Below are positions 44,080-52,878 of a stretch of DNA of 64,000 nt, piece by piece (position 1 is the first letter of the stretch; every line of letters begins with the position of its first letter). A program made the translations under genes and the position numbers. The stretch spans positions 45,839 to 109,838 of the forward strand of contig PXRZ01000008.1 in NCBI GenBank assembly GCA_003022945.1, written 5' to 3'. This DNA comes from Halobacteriales archaeon QS_8_69_73. Lineage in GTDB: Archaea; Halobacteriota; Halobacteria; Halobacteriales; Haloarculaceae. The notes below the pieces were generated by a model. It was not told the DNA's origin. It ran no database searches and was given only the letters and a program-made list of their open reading frames with translations.

Positions 44080-44086
44080 TATCGCA

Positions 44087-44137
44087 ATGATTCGGACTGA
44101 CTCGACAGTACGGCCGCAACCGGGGAAGAGCCGATGA
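44087..44137 (+). CDS. 16-residue leader ORF overlapping the next gene start
   Basis: ATG 44087, 16 codons (MIRTDSTVRPQPGKSR), TGA at 44135-44137 overlapping ATG 44134. It has the same arrangement as the leader ORF before amt. It is only translated if transcription starts upstream of 44087; if the palindromic TATA box is used it may be skipped. Confidence 0.25.
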   Translation: MIRTDSTVRPQPGKSR

Positions 44138-44829
44138 TCGATGTGGTACTACTACAGATAGGTGACAACGTCTCCGATGTCCTTTTTGAATTCCTGGGTG
44201 ATTTCACCGCTTTGATACTGAGACTTATCGGCGGTTTGATATTAGCGCTCATCGTTGCCAGAGTCGGTATTTCAGTGGCGGGCCGAGTGGGGGAGCTTAT
44301 TCGCCGCATCAACCTTTCGGATGCGGTGATGGAGACGCCGTTGGGGACTCCGCTCAGGGATGGTTCGTCCGTCGAATCTCTCATCGAGTCGATAGTAAAG
44401 TACATTTTTTACTTGATCGCCGTCTTTGTAGTGGTCAGCTTTGCAGGATTCCGGGCGTTGGGTCAGTACATCAACCTTGCTGTGAGGTATCTACCGTCGG
44501 TCCTCGGCGGAATACTGGTCGTTGTAGTCGGATTCGTTATAGCAGGATACGTCGGCCGGTCGATCAGGTCATCGCCGATAATCGGAGGTAGCGACGTTGC
44601 CGCTCTTGCCGGCGAAACGGCCAAGGCAGTAATATATCTAATTTCGGTCACACTGGGACTCGACGCATTCGGATACAGCACCGCAATCCTTACTACACTG
44701 GCTCAAGCTGTCGTGGTCGGCGTCGGCCTCGGTGTCGCGATAGCAGTGGGAATCGCTGTCGGACTCGGGAGCCAGGAGTACGTATCAGAAAACATCGAAA
44801 GCTGGGTCGAACACGATAGTAGCGAGTGA
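44134..44829 (+). CDS. Membrane protein with conserved TM-helix repeats (MscS-like relative), low-GC
   Basis: A 231-residue protein with about four or five membrane helices. Two copies of the 'TM_helix' type repeat are visible (LPSVLGGILVVVVGFVIAGY; an earlier FTALILRLIGGLILALIVAR), and the segment VVVGVGLGVAIAVGIAVGLG resembles the pore helix of small mechanosensitive channel-like proteins. No beta-domain of MscS is present. Codon third positions are clearly less GC-rich than in the neighbours (many AT-ending codons), suggesting recent transfer. A palindrome covers its promoter. Role: possibly an ion channel in osmotic stress, unproven. Confidence 0.65.
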   Translation: MIDVVLLQIGDNVSDVLFEFLGDFTALILRLIGGLILALIVARVGISVAGRVGELIRRINLSDAVMETPLGTPLRDGSSVESLIESIVKYIFYLIAVFVVVSFAGFRALGQYINLAVRYLPSVLGGILVVVVGFVIAGYVGRSIRSSPIIGGSDVAALAGETAKAVIYLISVTLGLDAFGYSTAILTTLAQAVVVGVGLGVAIAVGIAVGLGSQEYVSENIESWVEHDSSE

Positions 44830-45215
44830 ACTCGACCGACAGCTCCCCGATGGGCGGTCCGGATAGCCGAGTCTCGGCTGTGGGACCGTTAGCCCACGCC
44901 GGGATGCGACTGTGCGGCACTGCTCACGGCGGTAGAACTCGGGCCCGTTCGGGGCCCGCACGGCGGGACCACTCGACGCCGGCTGTAACGGTCCTCGATG
45001 TGCGGTGCTGTACCAGGCCGCGGTCTCCCGCGGTATCGATCTATCGTGGACACGCAATCACACGGATGTGTATAGGGATCCGTACGAGCCGGGCACCGGG
45101 CGGGTAAGGCCCATCACTGAAAAGCGGCGGCACGCTGCGGGCGGACGGCGTATCCCCGTTGCAGGGACTCCCGGGACGGTAACGCCTTTCGGGCGGGCAG
45201 CCGTAGCGTTCGGAT
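44830..45215. other. 386-bp gap without a gene
   Basis: No supported ORF. It contains the perfect hairpin CGGGCCC-GTTCG-GGGCCCG (44940-44958) and AGCCG-AGTCT-CGGCT near 44865, both possibly terminators of the preceding gene, though no T-run follows. Nothing else was recognised up to the hemL start. Confidence 0.5.
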
Positions 45216-46556
45216 ATGAACCGTGAAGGCTCACGCTCGCTGTACGACCGCGCGCTGTCGGTGCTGCCCGGCGGGGTCAACTCCTCGGTCCGTGCGGCGC
45301 CGCAGCCGTATCCGACGTTCGTCGAGCGCGGCGAGGAAGGCCACGTCGTCGACGCCGACGGGAACCGCTACGTCGACTGGGTGAACGGGCTCGGACCGCT
45401 ACTGTTGGGTCACGACACGCCGGAGCCGGTCGAGGCGGCCGTCCAGTCCCACGCCGCCGAGGGGCCGATGTACGGCATGCCGAGCGAGATCGAGGTCGAA
45501 CACGCGGAGTTCGTCTGCCGGCACGTGCCGAGCGTCGAGATGATACGGTTCGTCAACAGCGGCACCGAGGCGACGGTGTCGGCCTGTCGGCTGGCGCGGG
45601 CCGTCACCGGCCGCGACAAGATCGTCGTCATGCAGGGTGGCTACCACGGCGCCCAGGAGTCGACGCTCGTGGAGGGCGACGCCGACCACCCCCGTCCGTC
45701 GAGCCCCGGCATCCCGGCGTCGTTCTCGAAACACACCCTCCCGGTGCCGTTCAACGACGAGGCGGCCGCCCACGAGATCTTCGAGGCCCACGGCGACGAC
45801 ATCGCGGCGGTGCTCGTCGAGCCGATCCAGGCTAACATGGGCATCGTCGCCCCCGAGGACGGCTACCACGAGACCCTGCGGGACCTGACGGACGACCACG
45901 GGGCGCTGTTGATCTTCGACGAGGTCATCACCGGCTTCCGGGTCGGCGGGCTGCGGTGTGCCCAGGGGGAGTTCGGTATCGACCCCGACATCACGACCTT
46001 CGGGAAGATCATCGGCGGCGGCTTCCCGGTCGGCGCCATCGGCGGCAAGACCGAGTACATCGAGGAGTTCACCCCCTCCGGCGAGGTGTTCCAGGCCGGT
46101 ACCTTCTCCGGGCATCCGGTGACGATGGCCGCCGGTCTAGAGACGCTGCGGTTCTGCGCCGAGGAGGACGTTTACGACCACGTCGATGACCTCGGCCGGC
46201 AGCTCCGGGAGGGGCTGGCCGAGATCGTCGCCGACCAGGCCCCCGAGTACACCGTCGTCGGGCGGGACTCGATGTTCAAGCTCGTGTTCACGCGGGCGGA
46301 GACGCCGCCGCAGAGCGACCCCTGCGGGGCCGGCTGCCGGCAGGACCCCGCCTGCGACCGGTACGGCGACTGCCCGACGGAGGGCACCGACGTGACCGGC
46401 GCCGAGACCGACCGCTACGCCCGGCTGTTCCGGCCGCAGTTGCTCGAGCGGGGAATACTCGTCTCACAGAACCAGTTCGAGTCGAACTTCGTCTCCTACG
46501 GCCACACCGAGGAGGACGTCGAGCGGACCCTCGAGGCGTACAAGCGAGCGCTGTAG
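45216..46556 (+). CDS. hemL: Glutamate-1-semialdehyde 2,1-aminomutase
   Basis: Makes 5-aminolevulinate from glutamate-1-semialdehyde (C5 pathway of tetrapyrroles), PLP-dependent. The 446-residue class III aminotransferase has [20 protein letters not shown] at the start, '[20 protein letters not shown]', the Asp before the cofactor ([14 protein letters not shown]) and the PLP lysine in [14 protein letters not shown] (about 265). An unusual Cys-rich loop ([17 protein letters not shown], about 370-385) replaces a short loop near the C terminus and may bind a metal or form a halobacterial insertion. Complete. Confidence 0.95.
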   Translation: MNREGSRSLYDRALSVLPGGVNSSVRAAPQPYPTFVERGEEGHVVDADGNRYVDWVNGLGPLLLGHDTPEPVEAAVQSHAAEGPMYGMPSEIEVEHAEFVCRHVPSVEMIRFVNSGTEATVSACRLARAVTGRDKIVVMQGGYHGAQESTLVEGDADHPRPSSPGIPASFSKHTLPVPFNDEAAAHEIFEAHGDDIAAVLVEPIQANMGIVAPEDGYHETLRDLTDDHGALLIFDEVITGFRVGGLRCAQGEFGIDPDITTFGKIIGGGFPVGAIGGKTEYIEEFTPSGEVFQAGTFSGHPVTMAAGLETLRFCAEEDVYDHVDDLGRQLREGLAEIVADQAPEYTVVGRDSMFKLVFTRAETPPQSDPCGAGCRQDPACDRYGDCPTEGTDVTGAETDRYARLFRPQLLERGILVSQNQFESNFVSYGHTEEDVERTLEAYKRAL

Positions 46557-46562
46557 CCGGCG

Positions 46563-46817
46563 TCAGGCCTCGGCTGCGTACGTCTCCTCGAGGTAGTCGA
46601 CGATGTCGTCGGACTCGTTCATCCCGTCGACGCCGTGTTCCTCGTCGACGATGACCGGCACGCCGGTCTGGCCGCTGACCTCTCTGACCTCGTCGCGTCG
46701 GTCGTGGGAGTTCGGCACCTCGATGCTGTCGTAGTCGAGACCGAGTTCCTCCAGCTTGTCGATCACCTTCTCACAGTACGGACAACCGGGCAACTCGTAC
46801 AGCGTGATGGATGCCAT
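46563..46817 (-). CDS. Glutaredoxin
   Basis: An 84-residue thioredoxin-fold protein with the CPYC active site (LPGCPYCEKVIDKLEEL, Cys about 12 and 15), the cis-Pro motif TGVPVIVDE and the C-terminal GMNESDDIVDYLEE. ATG 46817 gives the normal glutaredoxin length; the longer frame upstream is not conserved. It is convergent with hemL, 6 bp between the ends. Confidence 0.88.
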   Translation of the reverse strand: MASITLYELPGCPYCEKVIDKLEELGLDYDSIEVPNSHDRRDEVREVSGQTGVPVIVDEEHGVDGMNESDDIVDYLEETYAAEA

Positions 46818-46991
46818 CACCCAATGTAGCGTCGCCGGCATAAAGAGGGCGACGGTACTGTGCCCCGTGGTGACCAGACCGCTCGTACTGCCGGACGCGA
46901 TTCGTGAACATCCGAGTCGGTAGCAGTCCATGTATCCGGGCGAATACGACGGGAGATCGGACCGCGATTCACGTAGTTGCGTCCGGGGGTA

Positions 46992-48389
46992 TCAGCCGTC
47001 GCGGCCGCGACCGCGGTCGAGGGCGGCCGCCAGCCGGTCGCGGCGGCCGACGGCCTCGGCGACACCCCAGGTCAGCGCCACGAGCACGCCGAGAATGGCC
47101 GCGAGGAACGCCCACGACCCCATCCAGGCCGGCCGGACCCACGGCTCGACGTGGCCGTACGTCGACGCCAGCTCCTCGGCGCCGGCCGCCGCGATGGCGT
47201 CGGCGACGCGGTACCGCGAGGCCGGCGAGTCGTCGGCGCCGCCGGAGACGGTGACCCGACCGCCCGCATTTCGGTCGGCCATCGTCGGGCCGTCACTTCC
47301 CGGCGCTCCCCGCTCGGCATCGTACGGTGCCCACGTGGCGTGGAACTCCCAGACGACCTCGCCGTCGGGCGTCACCTCGACGACCCGGTGGTTCAGCGTG
47401 TCCGTCACCAGCGTGTTGCCGTTCGGCAACCGGTCGGCGTCCCGCGGCCAGTTGAAGCCGTCGACGGCCCACACCAGCTTCCACCCGCAGTCGGCCGGCG
47501 GCGTCCCCGCGCCGAGCCGGGGGTCGGCGTCGCCGCAGTCGCGTTCGTACTCGACGACGCGGTCGTTCTCGCTGTCGGCGACCAGCATCGTCGGTGTGCC
47601 GTCCTCGCGCTCGAGGTAGTCGGGGTTGTGCTGCTCGTCGAGAATCGAGTGGTTGCCGTCCTCGCCGAGACGCATCGCGATCTCGTCGGTCCGGCGGTCG
47701 ACGACGATGACCTGGTCGAAGTTCCGCGGTGACGCCAGCACGTACCGGTCGCCGTCGCCGACCGTCTCGGCGTCGTTGACGTGGGTCCAGTCGTCGTCGA
47801 CGCCGCCGTCGGTGTCCTCGGAGTAGTGGTTCCGGAAGTACCACTCCCACTCGATTTCGCCGGTCGTGACGTTCCGGACGAACAGCCGGTCGTCGCTGAC
47901 GCCGTTCTCGGTGGCCCGCATGTTGGCGACGAGCAGCCGGCCGTCGCCGAGCCACGCCGTGTTGTGGGTGTCGATCAGCCCGGGCCGGTCGTACCGTCGG
48001 ACGACCTCGTCGGTCGCGGGGTCGTACTCGAAGGCGACGGTGCCGTCGGGGTTCGTCGACGTGACGAAGAGGGTGCCGCCGGGCAGCGGGTCGACCTCGT
48101 AGAACCACCGACTGTCCGGGCCGCCGTCGAAGCGCCAGACGGGCTCGGCGGCGCCGTCGGCGGCGACGAGCCGGGCGGGCTTTTTCGACTGCCCGTAGCC
48201 GGCGAAGTGGAAACCCTGAATGCTGACGTAGGTCCGCTCGTCGGCCGGCTCCGCGACGGTTCCGGGGCCGAGGTCGGCGCTGCCGGGGGAGACGGCCGCG
48301 TAGGCGGCCGGCACGAGGAAGGCGAGGACGGCTACCGCCGCCGCCAGCCGGGCGAGCCGGCGGCGACCGCGACGCCGCGTGATGTCCAT
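46992..48389 (-). CDS. Arylsulfotransferase (ASST)-like exported beta-propeller protein
   Basis: A 465-residue protein with an N-terminal hydrophobic segment after a basic start (ITRRRGRRRLARLAAAVAVL) and a C-terminal membrane helix (WAFLAAILGVLVALTWGVAE), so it is an anchored extracellular protein. The middle is a propeller of repeated blades with ASST-like features: DTHNTAWLGDGRLLVANM, DWTHVNDAETVGDGDRYVLA, DEQHNPDYL and LPNGNTLVTDTLNHRVVEV. The His in 'DTHN' and 'HVND' resemble ASST residues. Enzyme activity is not proven by this. Confidence 0.75.
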   Translation of the reverse strand: MDITRRRGRRRLARLAAAVAVLAFLVPAAYAAVSPGSADLGPGTVAEPADERTYVSIQGFHFAGYGQSKKPARLVAADGAAEPVWRFDGGPDSRWFYEVDPLPGGTLFVTSTNPDGTVAFEYDPATDEVVRRYDRPGLIDTHNTAWLGDGRLLVANMRATENGVSDDRLFVRNVTTGEIEWEWYFRNHYSEDTDGGVDDDWTHVNDAETVGDGDRYVLASPRNFDQVIVVDRRTDEIAMRLGEDGNHSILDEQHNPDYLEREDGTPTMLVADSENDRVVEYERDCGDADPRLGAGTPPADCGWKLVWAVDGFNWPRDADRLPNGNTLVTDTLNHRVVEVTPDGEVVWEFHATWAPYDAERGAPGSDGPTMADRNAGGRVTVSGGADDSPASRYRVADAIAAAGAEELASTYGHVEPWVRPAWMGSWAFLAAILGVLVALTWGVAEAVGRRDRLAAALDRGRGRDG

Positions 48390-48548
48390 ACGCCATGGCG
48401 GGGCGACCACCCCGAAGGCGTTACGGTTCCGACGTCGGCTCGTACTGCCGGTCCTAATTACCCGATGCGGCCCGTTCGGAAGTTAGGATTTAGGCGGTAT
48501 CCGGCCGATCATCGCCAAGGAACGTCGAAAGGATCACGCCCGGCAGTA

Positions 48549-50063
48549 TCAGAAGCCGAACAGTTCGGCGTCGGCCGCGAAGAAGACGGCGAAGTAGACG
48601 ACGAAGACGGCCGCAAGCGTCCACTGGCCGGGCGAGACGTCGCGCCGCTCGCCGACGGCGGCTTTGACGACGGGGTAGCTCATGATGCCGGCCGCCAGCC
48701 CGTTGGCGATGGAGACCGTCAGTGGCATGACGGTGACCGTGAGGCCGCCGGAGATGGCCCACGCCGGGTCCGACCAGTCGATGTCGGCGACGCCCTGCAG
48801 CATGATAATGCCGACGACGACCAGGGCGATATAGGTCGCATAGGTCGGAATGGCCTGCACGAGCGGGACGACGGCCAACGACAGTGCGAACAGCAGCCCG
48901 ACGACCAGCGCGGTGAAGCCGGTGCGGCCGCCCTCCTCGACGCCGGTGGCCGACTCGATGTAGGTCGTCACCGTCGAGGTGCCCATCATCCCCCCGAGGG
49001 TGGTGCCGACGGCGTCGGCCATCAGCGGCTCGTTCATGTCCGGCAGGTCGCCGTTCTCGTCGAGAAAGCCCGCCCGTTGGGAAACTCCGATGAGCGTGCC
49101 GGCGGTGTCGAAGAAGTCCACGAAGAAGAACGTGAACACGACGAAGGCGAACACCAGCGGGTCCTCGAGGACGAGGCCGAGGCCGTCGAGGAAGCCGACG
49201 ACCAGCGGCGTGAAGTCGTATTGGACGCCGAACACGAGCGAGCCGAGCCCCTCGCGTTCGACCTGTGCGACGGTGCCGTCGGCGTCGAGGACGCCGCCCT
49301 CGACGACGCCCGCCAGCGTCAGCGCGTAGCCGGCGGCGGCCGTCCCGAGGACGCCGGTGACGATGGCGCCCCGGATGCCGCGGGCGTAGAGTACGAGCGT
49401 GACGGCGAGCCCGAGCAGCGACAGCGCCGCGACCGGGCTCCGGAGGACGTTGCCGAGCGTCACGAGCGTCGCGTCGTCGGCGACGACGACCTGCATCTCC
49501 TGGAGGCCGAGAAACAGCAGGAAGACGCCGATACCGGCGCCGACGGCGAACTTCACCGGCTCGGGGAACAGCCGGATGACGTACTCGCGGGCGCCGACGG
49601 CCGTCAGGGCGATGAAGATGACGCCCTCGACGAAGACGGCCGCGAGCGCCACCTGCCACGGCACCCCGAGCCCGAGGACGACAGTGAACGCGAAGAAGGC
49701 GTTCAGCCCGAGGCCGGGCGCCAGCCCGAACGGCCGGTTGGCGTACAGCGCCATCACGAGGATGGCGACCACCGACGCCAGGATGGTGACGACGGTGAGC
49801 ATCTCGACGACCTGGAAGAAGCCGTACGTCTCGCCGGCGATCTCCGTCGTCGGTACCTGGCCGTCCTCGGGAAAGCCACCGACGATGGCCGGTGCCAGGA
49901 TGCTCGGGTTGACGACGATGATGTACGCCATCGCCAGGAACGTCGTCGCGCCGGCCGTCGTCTCCGTTCCGAGGTCGGTGTCGTGCTCGTCGAAGGCGAA
50001 GAAGTCGGCGAGCGAGTCGGCAACACCCATCGTGTACTCGGCGAGCGAGTCGGCAACACCCAT
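48549..50063 (-). CDS. NCS2-family purine (xanthine/guanine/hypoxanthine) permease
   Basis: A 504-residue permease with about 14 membrane segments, of the AzgA-like branch of NCS2: TFLAMAYIIVVNPSIL, 'RPFGLAPGLGLNAFFAFTVV', 'FFFVDFFDTAGTLIGVSQRA' and 'MMGTSTVTTYIESATGVEEG'. These are classic AzgA signatures, pointing to hypoxanthine/adenine/guanine uptake with H+. Its N terminus reads MGVADSLAEYT-MGVADSLADFF, the result of a perfect 33-bp tandem duplication. The start may be ATG 50063 or ATG 50030. gfcR and pyrE follow upstream on the same strand. Confidence 0.88.
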   Translation of the reverse strand: MGVADSLAEYTMGVADSLADFFAFDEHDTDLGTETTAGATTFLAMAYIIVVNPSILAPAIVGGFPEDGQVPTTEIAGETYGFFQVVEMLTVVTILASVVAILVMALYANRPFGLAPGLGLNAFFAFTVVLGLGVPWQVALAAVFVEGVIFIALTAVGAREYVIRLFPEPVKFAVGAGIGVFLLFLGLQEMQVVVADDATLVTLGNVLRSPVAALSLLGLAVTLVLYARGIRGAIVTGVLGTAAAGYALTLAGVVEGGVLDADGTVAQVEREGLGSLVFGVQYDFTPLVVGFLDGLGLVLEDPLVFAFVVFTFFFVDFFDTAGTLIGVSQRAGFLDENGDLPDMNEPLMADAVGTTLGGMMGTSTVTTYIESATGVEEGGRTGFTALVVGLLFALSLAVVPLVQAIPTYATYIALVVVGIIMLQGVADIDWSDPAWAISGGLTVTVMPLTVSIANGLAAGIMSYPVVKAAVGERRDVSPGQWTLAAVFVVYFAVFFAADAELFGF

Positions 50064-50070
50064 CGTGTAC
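50005..50070. repeat. Perfect 33-bp tandem duplication at the NCS2 permease start
   Basis: Two identical 33-bp units, 50005-50037 and 50038-50070, each containing the start codon and the codons for MGVADSLA. They keep the frame. Confidence 0.9.
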
Positions 50071-50185
50071 CCTCACACCACGTGACGGCGACTTAGTACT
50101 TGTCGTCGCTCATCAGGTAGTATTCGGATAAGCACCGACCGACGAACCAGTTTCTGCCGGTCGGTCATCTGACTCCTGGCGGACT

Positions 50186-50292
50186 GAAAGGGCGAGGCGC
50201 TCTCGACAAACCCCGGCGACGCAAGCACTGCAGGGCGCAACGCGCCCGAAGCGCGCAGCGAGCCGCGGGAGTCGAGAGCGCCGAGGGCTTTC
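50186..50292 (+). ncRNA. Candidate structured RNA or repeat, long copy B
   Basis: GAAAG (50186-50190) and CTTTC (50288-50292) bound the element. GGCGCTCTCGAC (50196-50207) pairs over 12 bp with GTCGAGAGCGCC (50271-50282). GACGCAAGCAC (50218-50228) is followed by hairpin GGGCGC-AAC-GCGCCC (50233-50247) and GCGCGCAGCGAG (50251-50262). Block order and the conserved words equal those of copy A, while stems differ but remain paired. It lies in the 276-bp gap between the permease start and the gfcR stop. Confidence 0.5.
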
Positions 50293-50339
50293 TGCACCTT
50301 TATGCTGCTTACGAGTTCTTGTTCGAATGGTACCACTCG

Positions 50340-51053
50340 TCACTCCCGACGGACGAGCGCGCCGACCGGCGCGTCGGCGTGCTCGCGGGCGCGTTCGATG
50401 CCCTCGTCGCCGACGGCGATGAGCGCGAAGACGCCGGTCACGGCCGCGTCGGCCGACCGCGCGAGGTCCGTCAGTAGCGCCTGCGTCTCGCCGGACCGGA
50501 CGAGGTCGTCGACGACCAGCACCGATTCGCCGGCGCCGACGGCATCGGCCGGCAGGTGGTAGCCGATCTCGATGCCGGAGGACAGTCGCTTGCGGGCCTC
50601 GATGAACTCCTCGACGGCCGTCTCACGTGACTTCTTGCCGTAGACGCAGCGCGCCCCGAAGTACTCCGCCATGGCGGCCGCCAGCGTGATGCCGTCGGTC
50701 GCTGCCGTCAGCACCGCGTCCGGCGGCTCGACGCCCAGCTGCTCGGCGGCGACCGGCGGCACCAGCGACAGCAGCGCCCGGTCGAACACCACCCGCGAGT
50801 TGTCGACGTACCCCTCCTCGTCGACGGCGATGCGGGCGTTCAGCTCCGTTTCCAGCAGGTCGGCGCCGACCTCCCCGACGACCGCCCTGGCGCGAGACTC
50901 GCTCGGCAGGACGTGTCCGTTGACGTACCGGTTGAGGTCGCCGGCCGGCAGCCCCGTCTCCGCGGCCAGCTCCTCGTAGGTGCGCGTCCGTTTCAGCGCC
51001 CGCAGCACGTCGACGGCGCGCAGCTGGAGGGCGGCCTTCTCCGAACGATTCAC
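50340..51053 (-). CDS. gfcR: GfcR-type regulator (HTH plus orotate-phosphoribosyltransferase-like domain)
   Basis: A 237-residue protein. The N-terminal helix-turn-helix (about 5-50) reads KAALQLRAVDVLRALKRTR and YEELAAETGLPAGDLNRYVN. The rest is a type I PRTase fold with the PRPP loop SVLVVDDLVRSGET near 185. This is the domain order of halobacterial GfcR, described as a regulator of sugar-catabolic genes (and previously annotated as a second PyrE). A metabolite is thought to bind the PRTase site. It starts at ATG 51053, 85 bp from pyrE on the same strand. Confidence 0.85.
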   Translation of the reverse strand: MNRSEKAALQLRAVDVLRALKRTRTYEELAAETGLPAGDLNRYVNGHVLPSESRARAVVGEVGADLLETELNARIAVDEEGYVDNSRVVFDRALLSLVPPVAAEQLGVEPPDAVLTAATDGITLAAAMAEYFGARCVYGKKSRETAVEEFIEARKRLSSGIEIGYHLPADAVGAGESVLVVDDLVRSGETQALLTDLARSADAAVTGVFALIAVGDEGIERAREHADAPVGALVRRE

Positions 51054-51138
51054 GTGTTACCCCGGATCCCACACGTTGATGAACACTTCGATACGCAAAG
51101 ACGGGTCGATGGACACGAGCGTGGATAGTCCCCGCGGC

Positions 51139-51666
51139 TCACACCCGGTCGTCCAGCAGTTCGGAGGCCGTCACCAGTGACTCGAGGGCGACGTCGTGGT
51201 CGGCTAGCAGCTCGCGGGCGCCCTCCTCGCGGTCGACGACAACGAGCACGCGGTCGACGACGGCGCCGGCCTCCCGCAGCGCCTCGACGGCGTCGAGGGC
51301 GCTTCGACCCGTGGTAGCGATGTCCTCGAGGACGACTACTTCATCGCCGTCCTCGAGGTCGCCCTCGATGCGGTTGCCCGTGCCGTACTCCTTGGCCTGC
51401 TTGCGGACGATGACGTACGGGCGGCCGGTTTCGACGGCGGTCGCGGCGACGAGCGGGACGGCCCCGAGGGCGACGCCGGCCAGCCGCGGGACGTCGCCGA
51501 GGCGGTCGCCGAAGGCCGCTGCGACCCGCTCCAGACAATCCGGGTTCGTCTCGAAGACGTACTTGTCGACGTAGTACTCGGAGGTGCCGCCGTGGGAGAG
51601 TTCGAACTCGCCGAACCGGACGGCTTCGGCGTCCCGCAGCGCGTCGATGAGTTCCTGATCGGCCAT
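51139..51666 (-). CDS. pyrE: Orotate phosphoribosyltransferase
   Basis: Joins orotate and PRPP to orotidine 5'-phosphate in pyrimidine synthesis. The 175-residue protein has the start [20 protein letters not shown], the substrate Tyr-Lys region ([16 protein letters not shown]), '[19 protein letters not shown]' with catalytic Lys, and the PRPP loop [15 protein letters not shown] (about 108-122). Length is typical for archaeal PyrE. Its start lies 45 bp before the citrate synthase stop, so a joint transcript is possible. Confidence 0.93.
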   Translation of the reverse strand: MADQELIDALRDAEAVRFGEFELSHGGTSEYYVDKYVFETNPDCLERVAAAFGDRLGDVPRLAGVALGAVPLVAATAVETGRPYVIVRKQAKEYGTGNRIEGDLEDGDEVVVLEDIATTGRSALDAVEALREAGAVVDRVLVVVDREEGARELLADHDVALESLVTASELLDDRV

Positions 51667-51711
51667 GTCGGCCGCTGGCGGCCGTCGGTGAAAAGCGGCG
51701 CGGAACGTCGG

Positions 51712-52845
51712 TCAGCGGTCCTCCAGCGGCGGCACCGAGCGGTCCGTCGGGCCGACGTACCGCGAGCGGGGCCGGATGAGCCGGTTGCCGGTGTACTGCT
51801 CGAGGACGTGGGCGACCCAGCCGCCGGCCCGGCTCATCGCGAAGATGGGCGTGTAGATGTCGACCGGGATGTCCATCTGGTAGTATGTCGACGCCGAGTA
51901 GAAGTCCACGTTCGGCGCCAGGCCCTTCTCCTCGACGAGGAACTTCTCGATGGTCGTCGAGTAATCGTACCACCTCATCTCGCCGGCCTCGCCGAGGGTC
52001 TTCGACCGCTCGCCGAGGATCTTCGCGCGGGGGTCCTTGACGTCGTAAACGCGGTGGCCGAAGCCCGGCACCCGCCGACTCTCCGCAAGGGCATCTTTGA
52101 CCCACTCGCGGGCGTCCTTCTCGGAGTCGTCGACCTCCTTCAGCATCTCTATGACATCCTGGTTGGCGCCGCCGTGGAGGCTGCCGGAGAGGGTGCCGAT
52201 CGCCGCGGTGACCGCCGAGTGGAGGTCCGCGAGCGTCGAGGCGGTGACCGTCGCGGAGAACGTCGAGGCGTTGAGCCCGTGGTCGGCGTGCAGCACCAGC
52301 GCGGTGTCGAACGTCTCCGCCAGCACGTCGTCGGGCACCTCGCCGTTGAGCATATAGAGGAAGTTGGCGGCGTGGTCGAGGTCCGACCGGGGGGCGACGG
52401 GATCGTCGCCGTTCTGGATGCGGGTGAACGCCGCCAGTGCGGTCGGCATTTTGGCGGTGATGCGGCGGCCCTTCCGGACGTTGGCGGCCTCGTCGTCGGC
52501 GTCGGCGCCGGCGTCGGGGTCGTACGCCGACAGCGTCGAGACGACGCTCCGGAGGGCGGCCATCGGCTCCTCGTCGGCCTTCGCGAGGTCCCGGACGACC
52601 CGGTGGACGCAGTCGTCGAGTCGTCGCTCGTCGGCCATCGCCGACTCGAAGGCCTCCAGTTCCCTCGCGTCCGGCAGCTCGCCGTGCCACAGCAGGTAGA
52701 GGACCTCCTCGAACGACGCGTTCCTGGCGAGGTCGTCGATGTCGTAGCCCCGGTAGCACAGCCGTCCTTCGTCGCCGTCGATGTAGCTGAGCGACGATTC
52801 GGCGACGAGGACACCCTCAAGGCTCTTTTTGAGCTCGTCTGCCAT
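51712..52845 (-). CDS. citZ: Citrate synthase
   Basis: Condenses acetyl-CoA with oxaloacetate, first step of the TCA cycle. A 377-residue type II-like short citrate synthase: N-terminal LEGVLVAESSLSYIDGDEG and GRLCYRGYDIDDLA, catalytic His regions HADHGLNASTFSA and SLHGGANQDV, PGFGHRVYDVKDPRA, and FYSASTYYQMDIPVDIYTPI (catalytic Asp nearby) and SRAGGWVAHVLEQ. I use ATG 52845 (MADELKKSLEG); the upstream in-frame ATG at 52866 adds seven residues only. Confidence 0.95.
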   Translation of the reverse strand: MADELKKSLEGVLVAESSLSYIDGDEGRLCYRGYDIDDLARNASFEEVLYLLWHGELPDARELEAFESAMADERRLDDCVHRVVRDLAKADEEPMAALRSVVSTLSAYDPDAGADADDEAANVRKGRRITAKMPTALAAFTRIQNGDDPVAPRSDLDHAANFLYMLNGEVPDDVLAETFDTALVLHADHGLNASTFSATVTASTLADLHSAVTAAIGTLSGSLHGGANQDVIEMLKEVDDSEKDAREWVKDALAESRRVPGFGHRVYDVKDPRAKILGERSKTLGEAGEMRWYDYSTTIEKFLVEEKGLAPNVDFYSASTYYQMDIPVDIYTPIFAMSRAGGWVAHVLEQYTGNRLIRPRSRYVGPTDRSVPPLEDR

Positions 52846-52878
52846 ACCTTGGGGATTCCGCTGCACGAAAGAAAAGGG

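Noticed and set aside
44830..45215. tRNA or other stable RNA gene
   Set aside because: Hairpins exist but no cloverleaf, no T-loop GTTC-A-TC pattern and no known RNA signature was found.
50005..50070. CRISPR array
   Set aside because: Only two units with no spacers between them; a simple tandem duplication in a coding region. No CRISPR array or cas gene was seen in the window.
47781..50096. 771-residue plus-strand ORF
   Set aside because: Antisense to the ASST-like gene and the NCS2 permease.
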